IMG/VR virus record: IMGVR_UViG_3300043313_001107
Location: 1 to 42,520 of that record
Reading direction: 5' to 3' (one strand)
Origin: a virus
Length of the DNA stretch: 42,520 nucleotides
In this document: positions 6,457-14,140 of the stretch, in pieces
Layout: each line of letters begins with the position of its first letter
Position numbering within the stretch: position 1 is the first letter of the stretch
The notes under the pieces: model-generated
The model's database searches: none
Told to the model about the DNA's origin: nothing
What the model saw: the letters and a program-made list of their open reading frames with translations, nothing else
Translations under genes and position numbers: made by a program

Positions 6457-6703
6457 CGAAATTGGGCGCGAACTGAAAGCGAACGAACTTAAGGTGAAAA
6501 CCGTTGTGGTGTTGATGGCCGAACGGAGCCGATGGGTCTACACCGCATGGGTCTATGAGTTGGGCCAGGACTTTGTAATCTTCAGCTACGAAATAGGCCC
6601 AGGGACCAAGGTAAAGTTTGTGGCGCACCTTCGAGAAGATGGAACGCTGGCCGACGATGCAGCTAGAAAGATCACGGTACACGAGTACTTAGGAGAGATT
6701 TAA
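6449..6703 (+). CDS. Hypothetical protein, 84 residues
   Basis: An 84-residue protein that overlaps its upstream neighbour by 8 bases and ends in an ATG/TAA overlap with the next gene. The sequence alternates helix and strand (LKVKTVVVLMAERSRWVYTA, WVYELGQDFVIFSYEI), suggesting a compact alpha/beta fold. No motif is recognised. Confidence 0.55.
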   Translation: MNSEIGRELKANELKVKTVVVLMAERSRWVYTAWVYELGQDFVIFSYEIGPGTKVKFVAHLREDGTLADDAARKITVHEYLGEI

Positions 6704-6969
6704 TGGCACGAAAAGACAGCTTCACCGGCAACACAATGTTTTGCGTCAACTGCAAAAATCCGATCCCAACAGACCGTAAGAGCGATGCAATCACTTGCTC
6801 GAAAGCCTGTACCAAGGCGCGCAGAGACTTCATGCGGAGCAAGCTGGATCAGAAGCAATGCCGCTACTGCCTCAGACCATCGACAGCCGAGGAGCGCGCG
6901 CGGTACATGGCATGGAGGCGCGCAGAGAAGAAAACGGCAAGGGAGGCCGGGGATGGGGCAAATGAGTAA
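6703..6969 (+). CDS. Zinc-finger protein
   Basis: An 88-residue protein. It has FCVNCKNPIP, ITCSKACTKARRDF and KQCRYCLRPS: the first two pairs form a treble-clef or FCS-type finger, as in small phage proteins that read 'C..C....p.......TCS..C...R', and CRYC adds a third pair. It is strongly basic. It overlaps both neighbours by a few bases. Nucleic-acid binding is likely by family resemblance; the target is unknown. Confidence 0.6.
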   Translation: MARKDSFTGNTMFCVNCKNPIPTDRKSDAITCSKACTKARRDFMRSKLDQKQCRYCLRPSTAEERARYMAWRRAEKKTAREAGDGANE

Positions 6970-7159
6970 GGGAGAGAGAAATACCCCCTGGGTTGTGGTG
7001 GATGGAGACGGTAAGGGACAGGTAGGACGCTGTGTTCGCTGTGGAGGCAGACTGACCCTGGGACTACCAATGGGGCTAACAGCGGTTGTGCTGTACATGC
7101 AAGCGTTCGTAGAAGAACACCGCTATTGCAAGGAGGCCAAGGATGGAGGAGGAAGATAG
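6962..7159 (+). CDS. Small zinc-ribbon-like protein
   Basis: A 65-residue protein starting at ATG 6962, 8 bases inside the previous gene. It carries GRCVRCGGRLTLGLP and a later HRYCKEA, giving one CxxC pair and a third cysteine, together with a hydrophobic stretch LTAVVLYMQAFVEEH. This is an incomplete zinc-site pattern, found in many phage proteins that end 'F...H..C'. Function unknown. Confidence 0.5.
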   Translation: MSKGERNTPWVVVDGDGKGQVGRCVRCGGRLTLGLPMGLTAVVLYMQAFVEEHRYCKEAKDGGGR

Positions 7160-7382
7160 AGAGTTCCGCAAGCTGGCCGAAAAAGGCATAATGCGTTTGG
7201 GTACTGCTACAATCACCCCCGAAACACCCAACGCCTTCCGCCACGTACTCCGCCACGGGATCAACGAACGGAAAGGCCAGAAATGCCGCATCCTCCACCA
7301 AAGCGGCACACTCGCCCAAATCGAGTTTGAAGATGGCCATAAAACTTACGTCAATCGCTTTTGTATTGTGAGGACGAAATGA
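7143..7382 (+). CDS. Hypothetical protein, 79 residues
   Basis: A 79-residue protein that starts inside the end of the zinc-ribbon gene and ends in an overlap with the membrane protein. An acidic-basic helical start (EEEDREFRKLAEKGIMR) is followed by beta-like segments (GQKCRILHQSGTLAQIEFED, HKTYVNRFCIV), consistent with a small barrel. No family is recognised. Confidence 0.5.
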   Translation: MEEEDREFRKLAEKGIMRLGTATITPETPNAFRHVLRHGINERKGQKCRILHQSGTLAQIEFEDGHKTYVNRFCIVRTK

Positions 7383-7528
7383 TAACGCTCATCCTTCTGG
7401 TCTTCGCTTTTGTGTGCTTTACCCTCGCCGCATTTTGGAATCCCCCACCCTGGTACAACCGTCTCGTTGCAGCCGGCCTAGCCTTCTGGGTGTTGTCGGT
7501 CCTTGTGGCCGGCCGTCTTATACGTTGA
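7379..7528 (+). CDS. Two-span small membrane protein
   Basis: A 49-residue protein beginning MITLILLVFAFVCFTLAAFW, then NPPPWYNR, then a second hydrophobic span ending in GRLIR. It thus has two predicted membrane helices joined by a short Pro-rich turn. The ATG overlaps the stop codon of the previous gene. It resembles small phage inner-membrane proteins of unknown use; a holin role is less likely because the lysis genes sit elsewhere. Confidence 0.55.
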   Translation: MITLILLVFAFVCFTLAAFWNPPPWYNRLVAAGLAFWVLSVLVAGRLIR

Positions 7529-7542
7529 AAGGAGGCGCGCGA

Positions 7543-7806
7543 ATGGATCGAACCACCGCAGCACCGCAGGAAGTACAGAAGATCCTGGGCGGCAAAGGCA
7601 AGAAGCTACACGCTCACGAGATTCACGTCAGGCGCACCGAGAACAAGGGCTATATCGCGCGCCACATGCTCCGCGACAAACACGGCAACTTCCCAATGGA
7701 CGGGCAGCGCGGAGAGGCTGAATATGCCCTCGCCAACCATGACGAACTTCTGGCCCACATGAAAGATCACATGGCAGACATTCCCGACGAGGCCGAGGAG
7801 GGCTAA
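7543..7806 (+). CDS. Conserved small phage protein
   Basis: An 87-residue protein. The ATG at 7543 is preceded by AAAGGAGG, one of the best ribosome-binding sites in the window, implying strong expression. The body KKLHAHEIHVRRTENKGYIA, then EYALANHDELLAHMKDHM, is typical of a family of small histidine-rich phage proteins of unknown function encoded upstream of packaging genes. No catalytic motif is visible. Confidence 0.6.
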   Translation: MDRTTAAPQEVQKILGGKGKKLHAHEIHVRRTENKGYIARHMLRDKHGNFPMDGQRGEAEYALANHDELLAHMKDHMADIPDEAEEG

Positions 7807-7808
7807 CT

Positions 7809-8069
7809 ATGCAAGCAATGGCTGAAATGCCACGGTATGAATCCCATAAGAAAGTATGGGCTTTAAAAATCAAGAAGGTTCTAAAAGATGATTGGGGCAT
7901 TGGGATTCAATTTGAAGACCCGCAATTCTCTAATCGTGTTTTCACGAACGACCAACTAAAGAATAGACCCGTTCCCGAGGAGGGGATGTATCTAGTCCAG
8001 TATGAGGACGGATATATCAGCTTCTCTCCTGGAAAACAGTTTGAAGAAGGCTATACGAGAGTCAACTAA
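7809..8069 (+). CDS. Conserved phage protein, SHKKVWALKI family
   Basis: An 86-residue protein. The opening MPRYESHKKVWALKI and the ending YLVQYEDGYISFSPGKQFE, then GYTRV, are the two conserved blocks of a widespread phage protein of unknown function, usually encoded close to head or accessory genes. The middle part is variable among relatives. It ends two bases before the terminase start, so the pair is probably one transcript. Confidence 0.75.
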   Translation: MQAMAEMPRYESHKKVWALKIKKVLKDDWGIGIQFEDPQFSNRVFTNDQLKNRPVPEEGMYLVQYEDGYISFSPGKQFEEGYTRVN

Positions 8070-8070
8070 A

Positions 8071-9819
8071 ATGCCCTTCAACTGGCGTCGATTGAAGGAC
8101 GAGACCCAGGACCAGCACGATAACAAGCGATGGCGCGCGGAGCTCACTGTACTAGTACAGGAAGACGAAAAACTCCGCGAAGACGGCCGGCGCGTCTGCC
8201 AGACCAACTTACTCGCACTCTGCTGGGTTCTGGGATTCTGCCTAGTCGATGAAGAGATACACCACGAGGCCATAGGCTTCTTCCTGCAGAAAGAGCCAGG
8301 GCTATCACTCGATGAGTGGATATCGGGGAGTATCAAGCAGGGTAAACGCCGTGGATCCCTCTTACTCCCCCGTGGCGTCTACAAAACCACCATCTCCCTC
8401 GCCAATTGCGCGCAACTCATCATTTGCTGGCCGCTGACCATCTCCATAATGATCCTTTGCGGCCGCAGAGACCTTGCATGGGACTTTGTGAAACAGGTTG
8501 GTGGATTCTTTGTAAGGAGACCGAACCGACCCCCTACCCTCTTTCAAGCACTCTTCCCAGAGCTCTGCGTGGGCAAGGAACCCGACACCGGCGAGTTTAC
8601 CGCCGCGATCCGCCAGGACGAGCCCCGCATCATTGAGCCGGCCATCTGGGGGGAATCTGTGGAGTCTGGACTATCGGGGTATCACCCCAACTATCTCGTC
8701 ATTGACGATATTTCAAATAATCGCAACTCCCAGAAGTACGAGAACCGAGCTCAGATCACCAAAAAATACAAACTCGCGCGTAAGGTTCTCTTGCCCCTGG
8801 GACTGGAAACTAAGTGCGGGACCTCATACGGAACCGGAGATGTGTTCGCAGATGAGGTACTGACCACGCGCCCAGGCGAAGTGAGGCGGATCGTTAAGCC
8901 GTCATTGATTCTCAAGAGCGGAGAGCGGCTGGATCAGAACGGCTTTCCCGATGAGGACGAAGTGGTTTTGCTGTTTCCGAAGATCCTCAGTTATGACTAT
9001 CTCCGCGCAGAATATGACAACGGCTTCGACTCGTTTATGACCCAGTATCAAAATGACGAGTACGGCGCGGCCGAGGTTGTGTTTTCGCAGGATCAGATTT
9101 TGCGCGCGATGGTGAATGAGGATGCTTTGCCGCTCGAAGGCCGAACCTTCATTCACTGGAGATTCCCCTGCACCCGCCACCAGTGGACGACAGCGGCCGC
9201 TGTTGTCGGAATCGAGTACCGCAATCGCTGTTACATTGTCGAAGCCATCGAAGGCCACTACAAACCCAGCGTTCTCGCTAACCACGTTGTCACCCTGGCG
9301 CGGAAGTACCAGATGCACCGGATAAGCGTCGAGGACTCCCCAGGCGCAATCCTCATGCAGTCAGCCATACAGAACTACTCCCTTACAACGGGCTGGGATG
9401 TAGGGATCGACTGGCAGGACTTCAACGACGACACCGGACAGCGAGACCTTAGAATCCGCAACATCGAAGCAGACCTCGCCACGGGACGGCTTTACTTCAA
9501 TGCCGGCATGAAGCAATTGCGCGCGCTCATGCTGCAGCTTACCCAGTACGGGATGCTACCGAACAACGCCATTCCCGACTGCATAGCGCGCGTGGCCGAT
9601 GCCCTGTTACCCCCAAGTATCGCCAGGGAAATGGACGACGAAGACGAGGCGTGGAACGCGGTTAAGGAGCGCGACAAGTACAACATGATTTATGGTCGAG
9701 GCCAGTATGCTAGGCCCGAACCGGAACCAGAAGAAGAAGAGGCCGAATACACCGACCCGAACGACGAGCCCTATAACGAACTGGGACTAGAGAACATCCT
9801 TGGGGGATTGAATGGCTAA
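8071..9819 (+). CDS. terL: Terminase large subunit
   Basis: A 582-residue packaging motor. The ATPase domain has a Walker A variant LLPRGVYKTT (P100-T107) typical of many phage terminases, and Walker B YLVIDD (D212, D213). The C-terminal part is a RNase-H-like nuclease with VEDSPGA and IPDCIARVADAL as likely second and third acidic blocks. The region where the first catalytic Asp is expected (around residue 365) reads HWRFPCTRHQW, without an obvious Asp. The tail is very acidic (PEPEPEEEEAEYTD). It would cut concatemers and pump DNA through the portal. The start is the ATG at 8071. No small terminase subunit is recognised nearby. Confidence 0.93.
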   Translation: MPFNWRRLKDETQDQHDNKRWRAELTVLVQEDEKLREDGRRVCQTNLLALCWVLGFCLVDEEIHHEAIGFFLQKEPGLSLDEWISGSIKQGKRRGSLLLPRGVYKTTISLANCAQLIICWPLTISIMILCGRRDLAWDFVKQVGGFFVRRPNRPPTLFQALFPELCVGKEPDTGEFTAAIRQDEPRIIEPAIWGESVESGLSGYHPNYLVIDDISNNRNSQKYENRAQITKKYKLARKVLLPLGLETKCGTSYGTGDVFADEVLTTRPGEVRRIVKPSLILKSGERLDQNGFPDEDEVVLLFPKILSYDYLRAEYDNGFDSFMTQYQNDEYGAAEVVFSQDQILRAMVNEDALPLEGRTFIHWRFPCTRHQWTTAAAVVGIEYRNRCYIVEAIEGHYKPSVLANHVVTLARKYQMHRISVEDSPGAILMQSAIQNYSLTTGWDVGIDWQDFNDDTGQRDLRIRNIEADLATGRLYFNAGMKQLRALMLQLTQYGMLPNNAIPDCIARVADALLPPSIAREMDDEDEAWNAVKERDKYNMIYGRGQYARPEPEPEEEEAEYTDPNDEPYNELGLENILGGLNG

Positions 9820-9949
9820 TAAGCATAAACCGAACGAGACATTACTCATTGGGGAAATGGTGAGCTACAACGCGATGTTTACGGATACCGTCCGACCTAA
9901 CGCCACGCAACGAATCCGCCACATCAACTCGGAAGGATTGAATGGATGA
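9812..9949 (+). CDS. Small hypothetical protein
   Basis: A 45-residue protein whose ATG overlaps the terminase stop region. It opens MANKHKPNETLLIGEMVSYN and ends in SEGLNG, the same four residues, GLNG, with which the terminase ends. An 11-base direct repeat (GGATTGAATGG at 9805 and 9935) underlies this. Function unknown; the gene call rests on coupling and position. Confidence 0.45.
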   Translation: MANKHKPNETLLIGEMVSYNAMFTDTVRPNATQRIRHINSEGLNG

Positions 9950-10116
9950 GCAAAGTTGATATCGCTGACGAGTGGAGCGCGATGTTTGTTGGAGCCGTGG
10001 TCACGAAAATTGAGCGCAGAGGCGATTACGTCCGATGGCACCTCAGGAGAGACGATGGCCAGGAATTGACCCAGGAATGGTATTCGCCGCCACTCTCAAA
10101 CGAGGGAGGAAAATAG
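9946..10116 (+). CDS. Small hypothetical protein
   Basis: A 56-residue protein starting at ATG 9946 inside the end of its predecessor. The text (ADEWSAMFVGAVVTKIERRG, then DYVRWHLRRDDGQEL) suggests a helix followed by a beta-hairpin. It ends three bases before the next gene. It is slightly similar in opening pattern to the preceding small protein (SYNAMF versus EWSAMF). Function unknown. Confidence 0.5.
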   Translation: MSKVDIADEWSAMFVGAVVTKIERRGDYVRWHLRRDDGQELTQEWYSPPLSNEGGK

Positions 10117-10119
10117 GTA

Positions 10120-10416
10120 GTGAGCCAGGATCAGCCATCCGAGCAAGGCATCCTGTACAGCGAAAAGCAACTCGCCAACTACAGCCATCGCCTCTCCAGG
10201 CTGAAACCCGTCGAACCTGGAGATATGTGCTGTAGTTGTGGAGACGATTGCGACGGCCCCGGCTTCGCCGTTGGGGAGTTCCACGCCCTCAGAATCAACG
10301 GCCACCCCATCTGTGCAAGGGGATCGTGCTACGGCGCGCAGATAGCCGAATTTTCCGGTAGACGCGACGGCTGCAGATGTGGATTGACCAAAAAGCGCAA
10401 GAACGGCGAAGGTTAG
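10120..10416 (+). CDS. Cysteine-rich hypothetical protein
   Basis: A 98-residue protein starting at GTG 10120. Seven Cys residues (DMCCSCGDDC, PICARGSC, CRCG) cluster in the last two thirds, suggesting one or two zinc sites. The N-terminal 35 residues are polar and helical. It lies between terminase and portal, a place where phages often carry unrelated small genes. No family is recognised. Confidence 0.5.
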   Translation: MSQDQPSEQGILYSEKQLANYSHRLSRLKPVEPGDMCCSCGDDCDGPGFAVGEFHALRINGHPICARGSCYGAQIAEFSGRRDGCRCGLTKKRKNGEG

Positions 10417-10420
10417 GTTA

Positions 10421-10501
10421 ATGGGTTTGCAATGCTCATCCCAGAAGGGTAATATCCGCCTAACTTTCCATAATGGTGACGAGGGGATTGTCACCCAGTA
10501 G
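10421..10501 (+). CDS. Very small possible protein
   Basis: A 26-codon frame (MGLQCSSQKGNIRLTFHNGD and six more) beginning four bases after the previous stop. The end resembles a beta-hairpin. There is only a weak AGGTTA before the start. I list it because the spacing fits the packed pattern here, but it could be chance. Downstream, 10502-10615 holds no recognisable gene. Confidence 0.25.
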   Translation: MGLQCSSQKGNIRLTFHNGDEGIVTQ

Positions 10502-10615
10502 AGACCGGAAGTGGCCGACCAGTAACACCGCCGACCCGAACCCGAATTGAAACAGTAAGCAATTTCATTTGAACGGGCTTTGGGGCTTCTTATTTTGGCG
10601 CGAGGTACTGGAGCG

Positions 10616-12727
10616 ATGGCCACAGCCACGCTAGCGGCGGCTAGCAATTGGTCACAACCCGTTTATGCTAAGGACGTTGAGACGCCCCGCGACCCCGCGA
10701 TCCCGCCAAAATATACGGATGAAGCCGTACTCTCCATCGTTGTCCAGGACTACCTAAGCGCAAGCGCATGGCTGAATGACCGCCGCTGGCCGCTCATGTG
10801 GAACGAGTCCGATATTTTGTACCAATCCCCGCGCACCTTAAGCGTCTTCGAGAACTCCAGCGTGACGCGCGCGAACGTTTCAAGGTTCTCCGTTGCCAGA
10901 CAAGTGAACGCCTTAGCCCCCGCGATATCGGGGGCAGTTTTTTCTGACCCGACCCCCTTCGACATACGCCCCCGGCCGTCATCGCACCAGGACTCCGCGC
11001 GCGCGTGGAAGGAACTGATAGCCGAACTTCTGGACCAGATCAGTTTCAAGCAGGAGCTCAGTTACGGCATCCAGGGGATGACCAACCAGGGCACCGTGAT
11101 TTTCAAAGGCGGCTGGGAAACAGAAACCCGCGTCGAGACGCATTACAAGCGCAAAGTGGCACCGCCACAGGTCGATATGCCGTTCGGCAAGCCCATGACG
11201 GTCTTTACCGAGGCCAGCGATGAGTTTGAAGCCGTGGACGTGGAAGTGACGCGCAACCGGCCGATTTTTGAAAAGTGCGAACTGGGAACCGTCTTTGTGG
11301 ATCCAACGTGGCGCAACCCAAACCAGCTTTGGAAAGCCAAGTGGATCATCCACGAAAGATATTTGAACTACGACGACCTTCAGCGTCTCCGCGAAAATGA
11401 CGAGTACGACATTCCCAGTGATGATGTTTTGCGCGCCATCTTCATGCCCAACGATGAGGAGCAGACTGAAAGCATCGAAGGCACTGAAGAATCTTTGAGC
11501 GCAAACACCAGCGTCCATCACGCCGCGCGACGTGACGATACCTACAGCGAAGATCCGCTAATGAAACCGATGCAGGTTTTGGAGTGGTGGAGCAAGACTG
11601 AGGTTCGCGTGGTCCTGCAGCAAAAATGCGTGATTCGCAAGAACCCGCACAAACTCCCCGACAAACCATTTTTCTCCGCGAACTACTGGGACATTGATAA
11701 CGCCGGCTATGGCATGGGTGTTGGCCGCATTGCCGGCGCAGACCAAAGGGTTGAGCAGGGGATGTTAAACGCCCTTCTGGATATTTTGGCTTTTGCGGTT
11801 CAGCCTGAGTACGCCGTAGCTCGTGGCGCGAACGTTCCTACGCAAGATCAACGTAGGAGGCTGGGTGGCATCCGCATGGTGGACGGTAATGACGCGACCA
11901 AAGCCATTGCTCTTGTTGCCCAGCCACAAGTCCCGCCCGATGCTTGGCGCGCCATTCAATCCGTTGTAGCTTCCGCCGAAGGCGCGACAGGAGCAGATCA
12001 GGCGACAGTGCAAGGTTCTATCCCAGGACGAGGATCGAGCATTGTAAGGTCAGGCACCGGCGCGGGAGCAGTAGCAGCCGCGTCCAGCGCGCGCATCCAG
12101 TCTCCCGTTGACAGAGTTTGCGATGGCGTTCTGATTCCCTTCCTCAAGTTCATGTTCCAGATGATTAAAGAGCGGATGCCGATAAGCGAAATCCGCGATG
12201 TTCTGGCAGAGCGCACAGAAGACCTCGTGCCCGACTTTCAGGATTTCATGTCGATGCCCGTCAAGTTTGAGACCCTAGCCGGCACCAAACTTGCAGCGCG
12301 CAACCGCATGGCGCAAGCCCTCCCCTTCTTACTCGAAGTCCTGGGCAATCAGGCACTCGTCCAGCAACTCTCAGAGACCGGATGGAAGATCAACGCTATG
12401 GAGTTGGTCAACATGGTTCTGGACATGAGTGAGTGGAAGAACAAGCGGGATTTGATTGTGCCCATGACCGACCAGGAAAAGCAGCAACAGATGATGCAGA
12501 ACCCCGCCGCGATCCAGGCCCAGGCTAAATCCGCCGAAATGGATAAGCAGCACCAGAATGACATGGAGCTCGAGGACAAGAAGATTGCCGGCCGCATCGC
12601 AGCCAAGACCGTAGACACAACACATAAGACATTGGTGCAGTCGCCGCTCGAGCGCGCAGCCGCTTTTGCCGAGCGCACCGCCGACGAGCGAACGATGCAA
12701 GCAAGCCAATACTACGGAGGAGGCTAG
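10616..12727 (+). CDS. Portal (head-tail connector) protein
   Basis: A 703-residue protein. Length, position after terminase and internal blocks (VFVDPTWRNPNQLWKAKWII, ANYWDIDNAGYGMGVGRIAG, ADQRVEQGMLNALLDIL) fit the portal of podoviruses. The dodecamer forms the vertex channel through which DNA enters and leaves and to which the adaptors bind. A long helical, Gln/Met-rich C-terminal part (about 620-690) suits the barrel and crown. The ATG at 10616 is chosen with GAGG upstream; a TTG twelve codons earlier is also open. The next gene follows after two bases. Confidence 0.85.
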   Translation: MATATLAAASNWSQPVYAKDVETPRDPAIPPKYTDEAVLSIVVQDYLSASAWLNDRRWPLMWNESDILYQSPRTLSVFENSSVTRANVSRFSVARQVNALAPAISGAVFSDPTPFDIRPRPSSHQDSARAWKELIAELLDQISFKQELSYGIQGMTNQGTVIFKGGWETETRVETHYKRKVAPPQVDMPFGKPMTVFTEASDEFEAVDVEVTRNRPIFEKCELGTVFVDPTWRNPNQLWKAKWIIHERYLNYDDLQRLRENDEYDIPSDDVLRAIFMPNDEEQTESIEGTEESLSANTSVHHAARRDDTYSEDPLMKPMQVLEWWSKTEVRVVLQQKCVIRKNPHKLPDKPFFSANYWDIDNAGYGMGVGRIAGADQRVEQGMLNALLDILAFAVQPEYAVARGANVPTQDQRRRLGGIRMVDGNDATKAIALVAQPQVPPDAWRAIQSVVASAEGATGADQATVQGSIPGRGSSIVRSGTGAGAVAAASSARIQSPVDRVCDGVLIPFLKFMFQMIKERMPISEIRDVLAERTEDLVPDFQDFMSMPVKFETLAGTKLAARNRMAQALPFLLEVLGNQALVQQLSETGWKINAMELVNMVLDMSEWKNKRDLIVPMTDQEKQQQMMQNPAAIQAQAKSAEMDKQHQNDMELEDKKIAGRIAAKTVDTTHKTLVQSPLERAAAFAERTADERTMQASQYYGGG

Positions 12728-12729
12728 TG

Positions 12730-12843
12730 ATGGCAGAGCTAAAGGGCAAGAAGCAGCCCACCAACGAACCGCTTGAAGACACCCGCGACGAAGAAGACGG
12801 CGACGAGAGCAACGAAGAGGAAGAAGAAGAAGAGGACGAGTAA
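12730..12843 (+). CDS. Small highly acidic protein
   Basis: A 37-residue protein: a short Lys-rich start (MAELKGKKQPTNE) followed by an almost continuous acidic run of Asp and Glu. The adjoining gene starts directly after its stop codon. Small acidic proteins between portal and scaffold genes are seen in several phages, but no role can be fixed. The frame is maintained and flanked by tight junctions. Confidence 0.5.
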   Translation: MAELKGKKQPTNEPLEDTRDEEDGDESNEEEEEEEDE

Positions 12844-13236
12844 ATGGAAGAGACGACGACCAGAACGGAGAGAACCTTTGGCGTGACCGCCGAGCTCTCG
12901 TCCGTTCAGCGTCGTAATCTCCACAACCTCGCCAACTCAGAGATTTACCCGGACCTTTTGGACGTGCTGGAGATGGTGTGCATTGAGACCGAAACCAAAC
13001 TCATCAACACCGATCCCGCCGACGAGAACGCTGTACTTGCCAATCACAAAATGGCTAAGGCTGCATGGCAGATATTCACGCACATGCAAGACCGGATTCA
13101 ACTGGAGTCACAAACTTTCCTGGCGTCTATTGCTAAACCAAACCCCATATCCCAACTATCCCCAGAGGAGCGGAGACAAGAGAATTTGCTTGATCCCACA
13201 AGACCCCTCGCGGAAGAGGACTATGCGGAAATTTGA
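12844..13236 (+). CDS. Hypothetical head-region protein
   Basis: A 130-residue helical protein. It contains LSSVQRRNLHNLANSEIYPD, a stretch around ADENAVLANHKMAKAAWQIF, and a polar C-terminus ending LAEEDYAEI. It lies between portal and scaffold-like genes, where phages encode head completion or morphogenesis proteins. No known family is recognised. Confidence 0.6.
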   Translation: MEETTTRTERTFGVTAELSSVQRRNLHNLANSEIYPDLLDVLEMVCIETETKLINTDPADENAVLANHKMAKAAWQIFTHMQDRIQLESQTFLASIAKPNPISQLSPEERRQENLLDPTRPLAEEDYAEI

Positions 13237-13251
13237 AAAGGAAACCAAACA

Positions 13252-14115
13252 ATGCAAAGACGCTGGCTGAATGACAAGCAACCCGACGAAAACGGCGATT
13301 ACATCCTGGTAATTGAGAACGCCAAAGGCGCGCGCGTCTCCACCTTCAAGGGAAAGACGATTGACGAAGTAGCCGAAAAACTAGCTGACTCCCAGATTCA
13401 CGTCAACATGGAGTTTACAAAATTGCGAAAGCCAGACGCGGCGAGACCTCAACTGAAGATTGAGCCACCGAAGCAGCTCACCGCCGCTGATCGTCTGCGC
13501 CTCTCCTCCGATATCACCGACCCGGAAAGGGTGGTCGAAGCCATCGAAGAAATCGTTACCGCGCGCCAGGGCATCTCCCCCGACAATATCGGGCGCAAGT
13601 TTACGGAGATGAGCCAGCAGGAGCGCGATGCGTATTACATCGCGGAATCAAGTGCGTTCCGCGAAGAACACCCAGAGTTTTATCCTGTGCCCCAAAACCG
13701 CGATGCTCTCTTTGGTGAGTTGCGCGCGAACGGCTGGGATCTTACCCGCAACAACCTCGCTATAGCGTTCACAAACCTATGGGATCGTGGAGACATGATT
13801 GCATGGCCTGACGATAGCGGGGAGAACCCGCCACCCTCAAACGAGGATGACGGTACGCCGAACGCTCCACCCGCAACACCACCTAACGGAAGGCCAACGC
13901 CAGCAGTAGCGGCCCCCTCTCCCAGACCTCGTACGGTTGCCACAGGACTCCGCAACGCAGATGCTTCGGCAAATGCCCCGGTTGCCCCTCGGCAGAAAAC
14001 ACCGAGATATACACGCGCTGAGATAGAGGGGATGAGCCAAGGGGAATTTAAAGACAAGCTCCTAAACGAGCCTGGATTCCGGGACTGGTATAACTCCAAC
14101 TCTAAAACCGCGTGA
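13252..14115 (+). CDS. Putative scaffold or capsid-assembly protein
   Basis: A 287-residue protein immediately upstream of the major capsid gene, the usual place of the scaffold. It is polar, with a structured first 190 residues (IENAKGARVSTFKGKTIDEV, EVAEKLADSQIHVNMEF, SSAFREEHPEFYPVPQNRD), then a Pro/Asn/Ala-rich disordered segment (about 195-250) and a basic-helical end (RAEIEGMSQGEFKDKLLNE). The 'EEHPEF.P...N...L...L..NG' motif with 'L...NL..AF..L' occurs in several phage proteins next to the capsid gene. The scaffold role is inferred from place and composition only. Confidence 0.6.
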   Translation: MQRRWLNDKQPDENGDYILVIENAKGARVSTFKGKTIDEVAEKLADSQIHVNMEFTKLRKPDAARPQLKIEPPKQLTAADRLRLSSDITDPERVVEAIEEIVTARQGISPDNIGRKFTEMSQQERDAYYIAESSAFREEHPEFYPVPQNRDALFGELRANGWDLTRNNLAIAFTNLWDRGDMIAWPDDSGENPPPSNEDDGTPNAPPATPPNGRPTPAVAAPSPRPRTVATGLRNADASANAPVAPRQKTPRYTRAEIEGMSQGEFKDKLLNEPGFRDWYNSNSKTA

Positions 14116-14140
14116 CCTCACCCGTTAGGGGGATAGTCAC

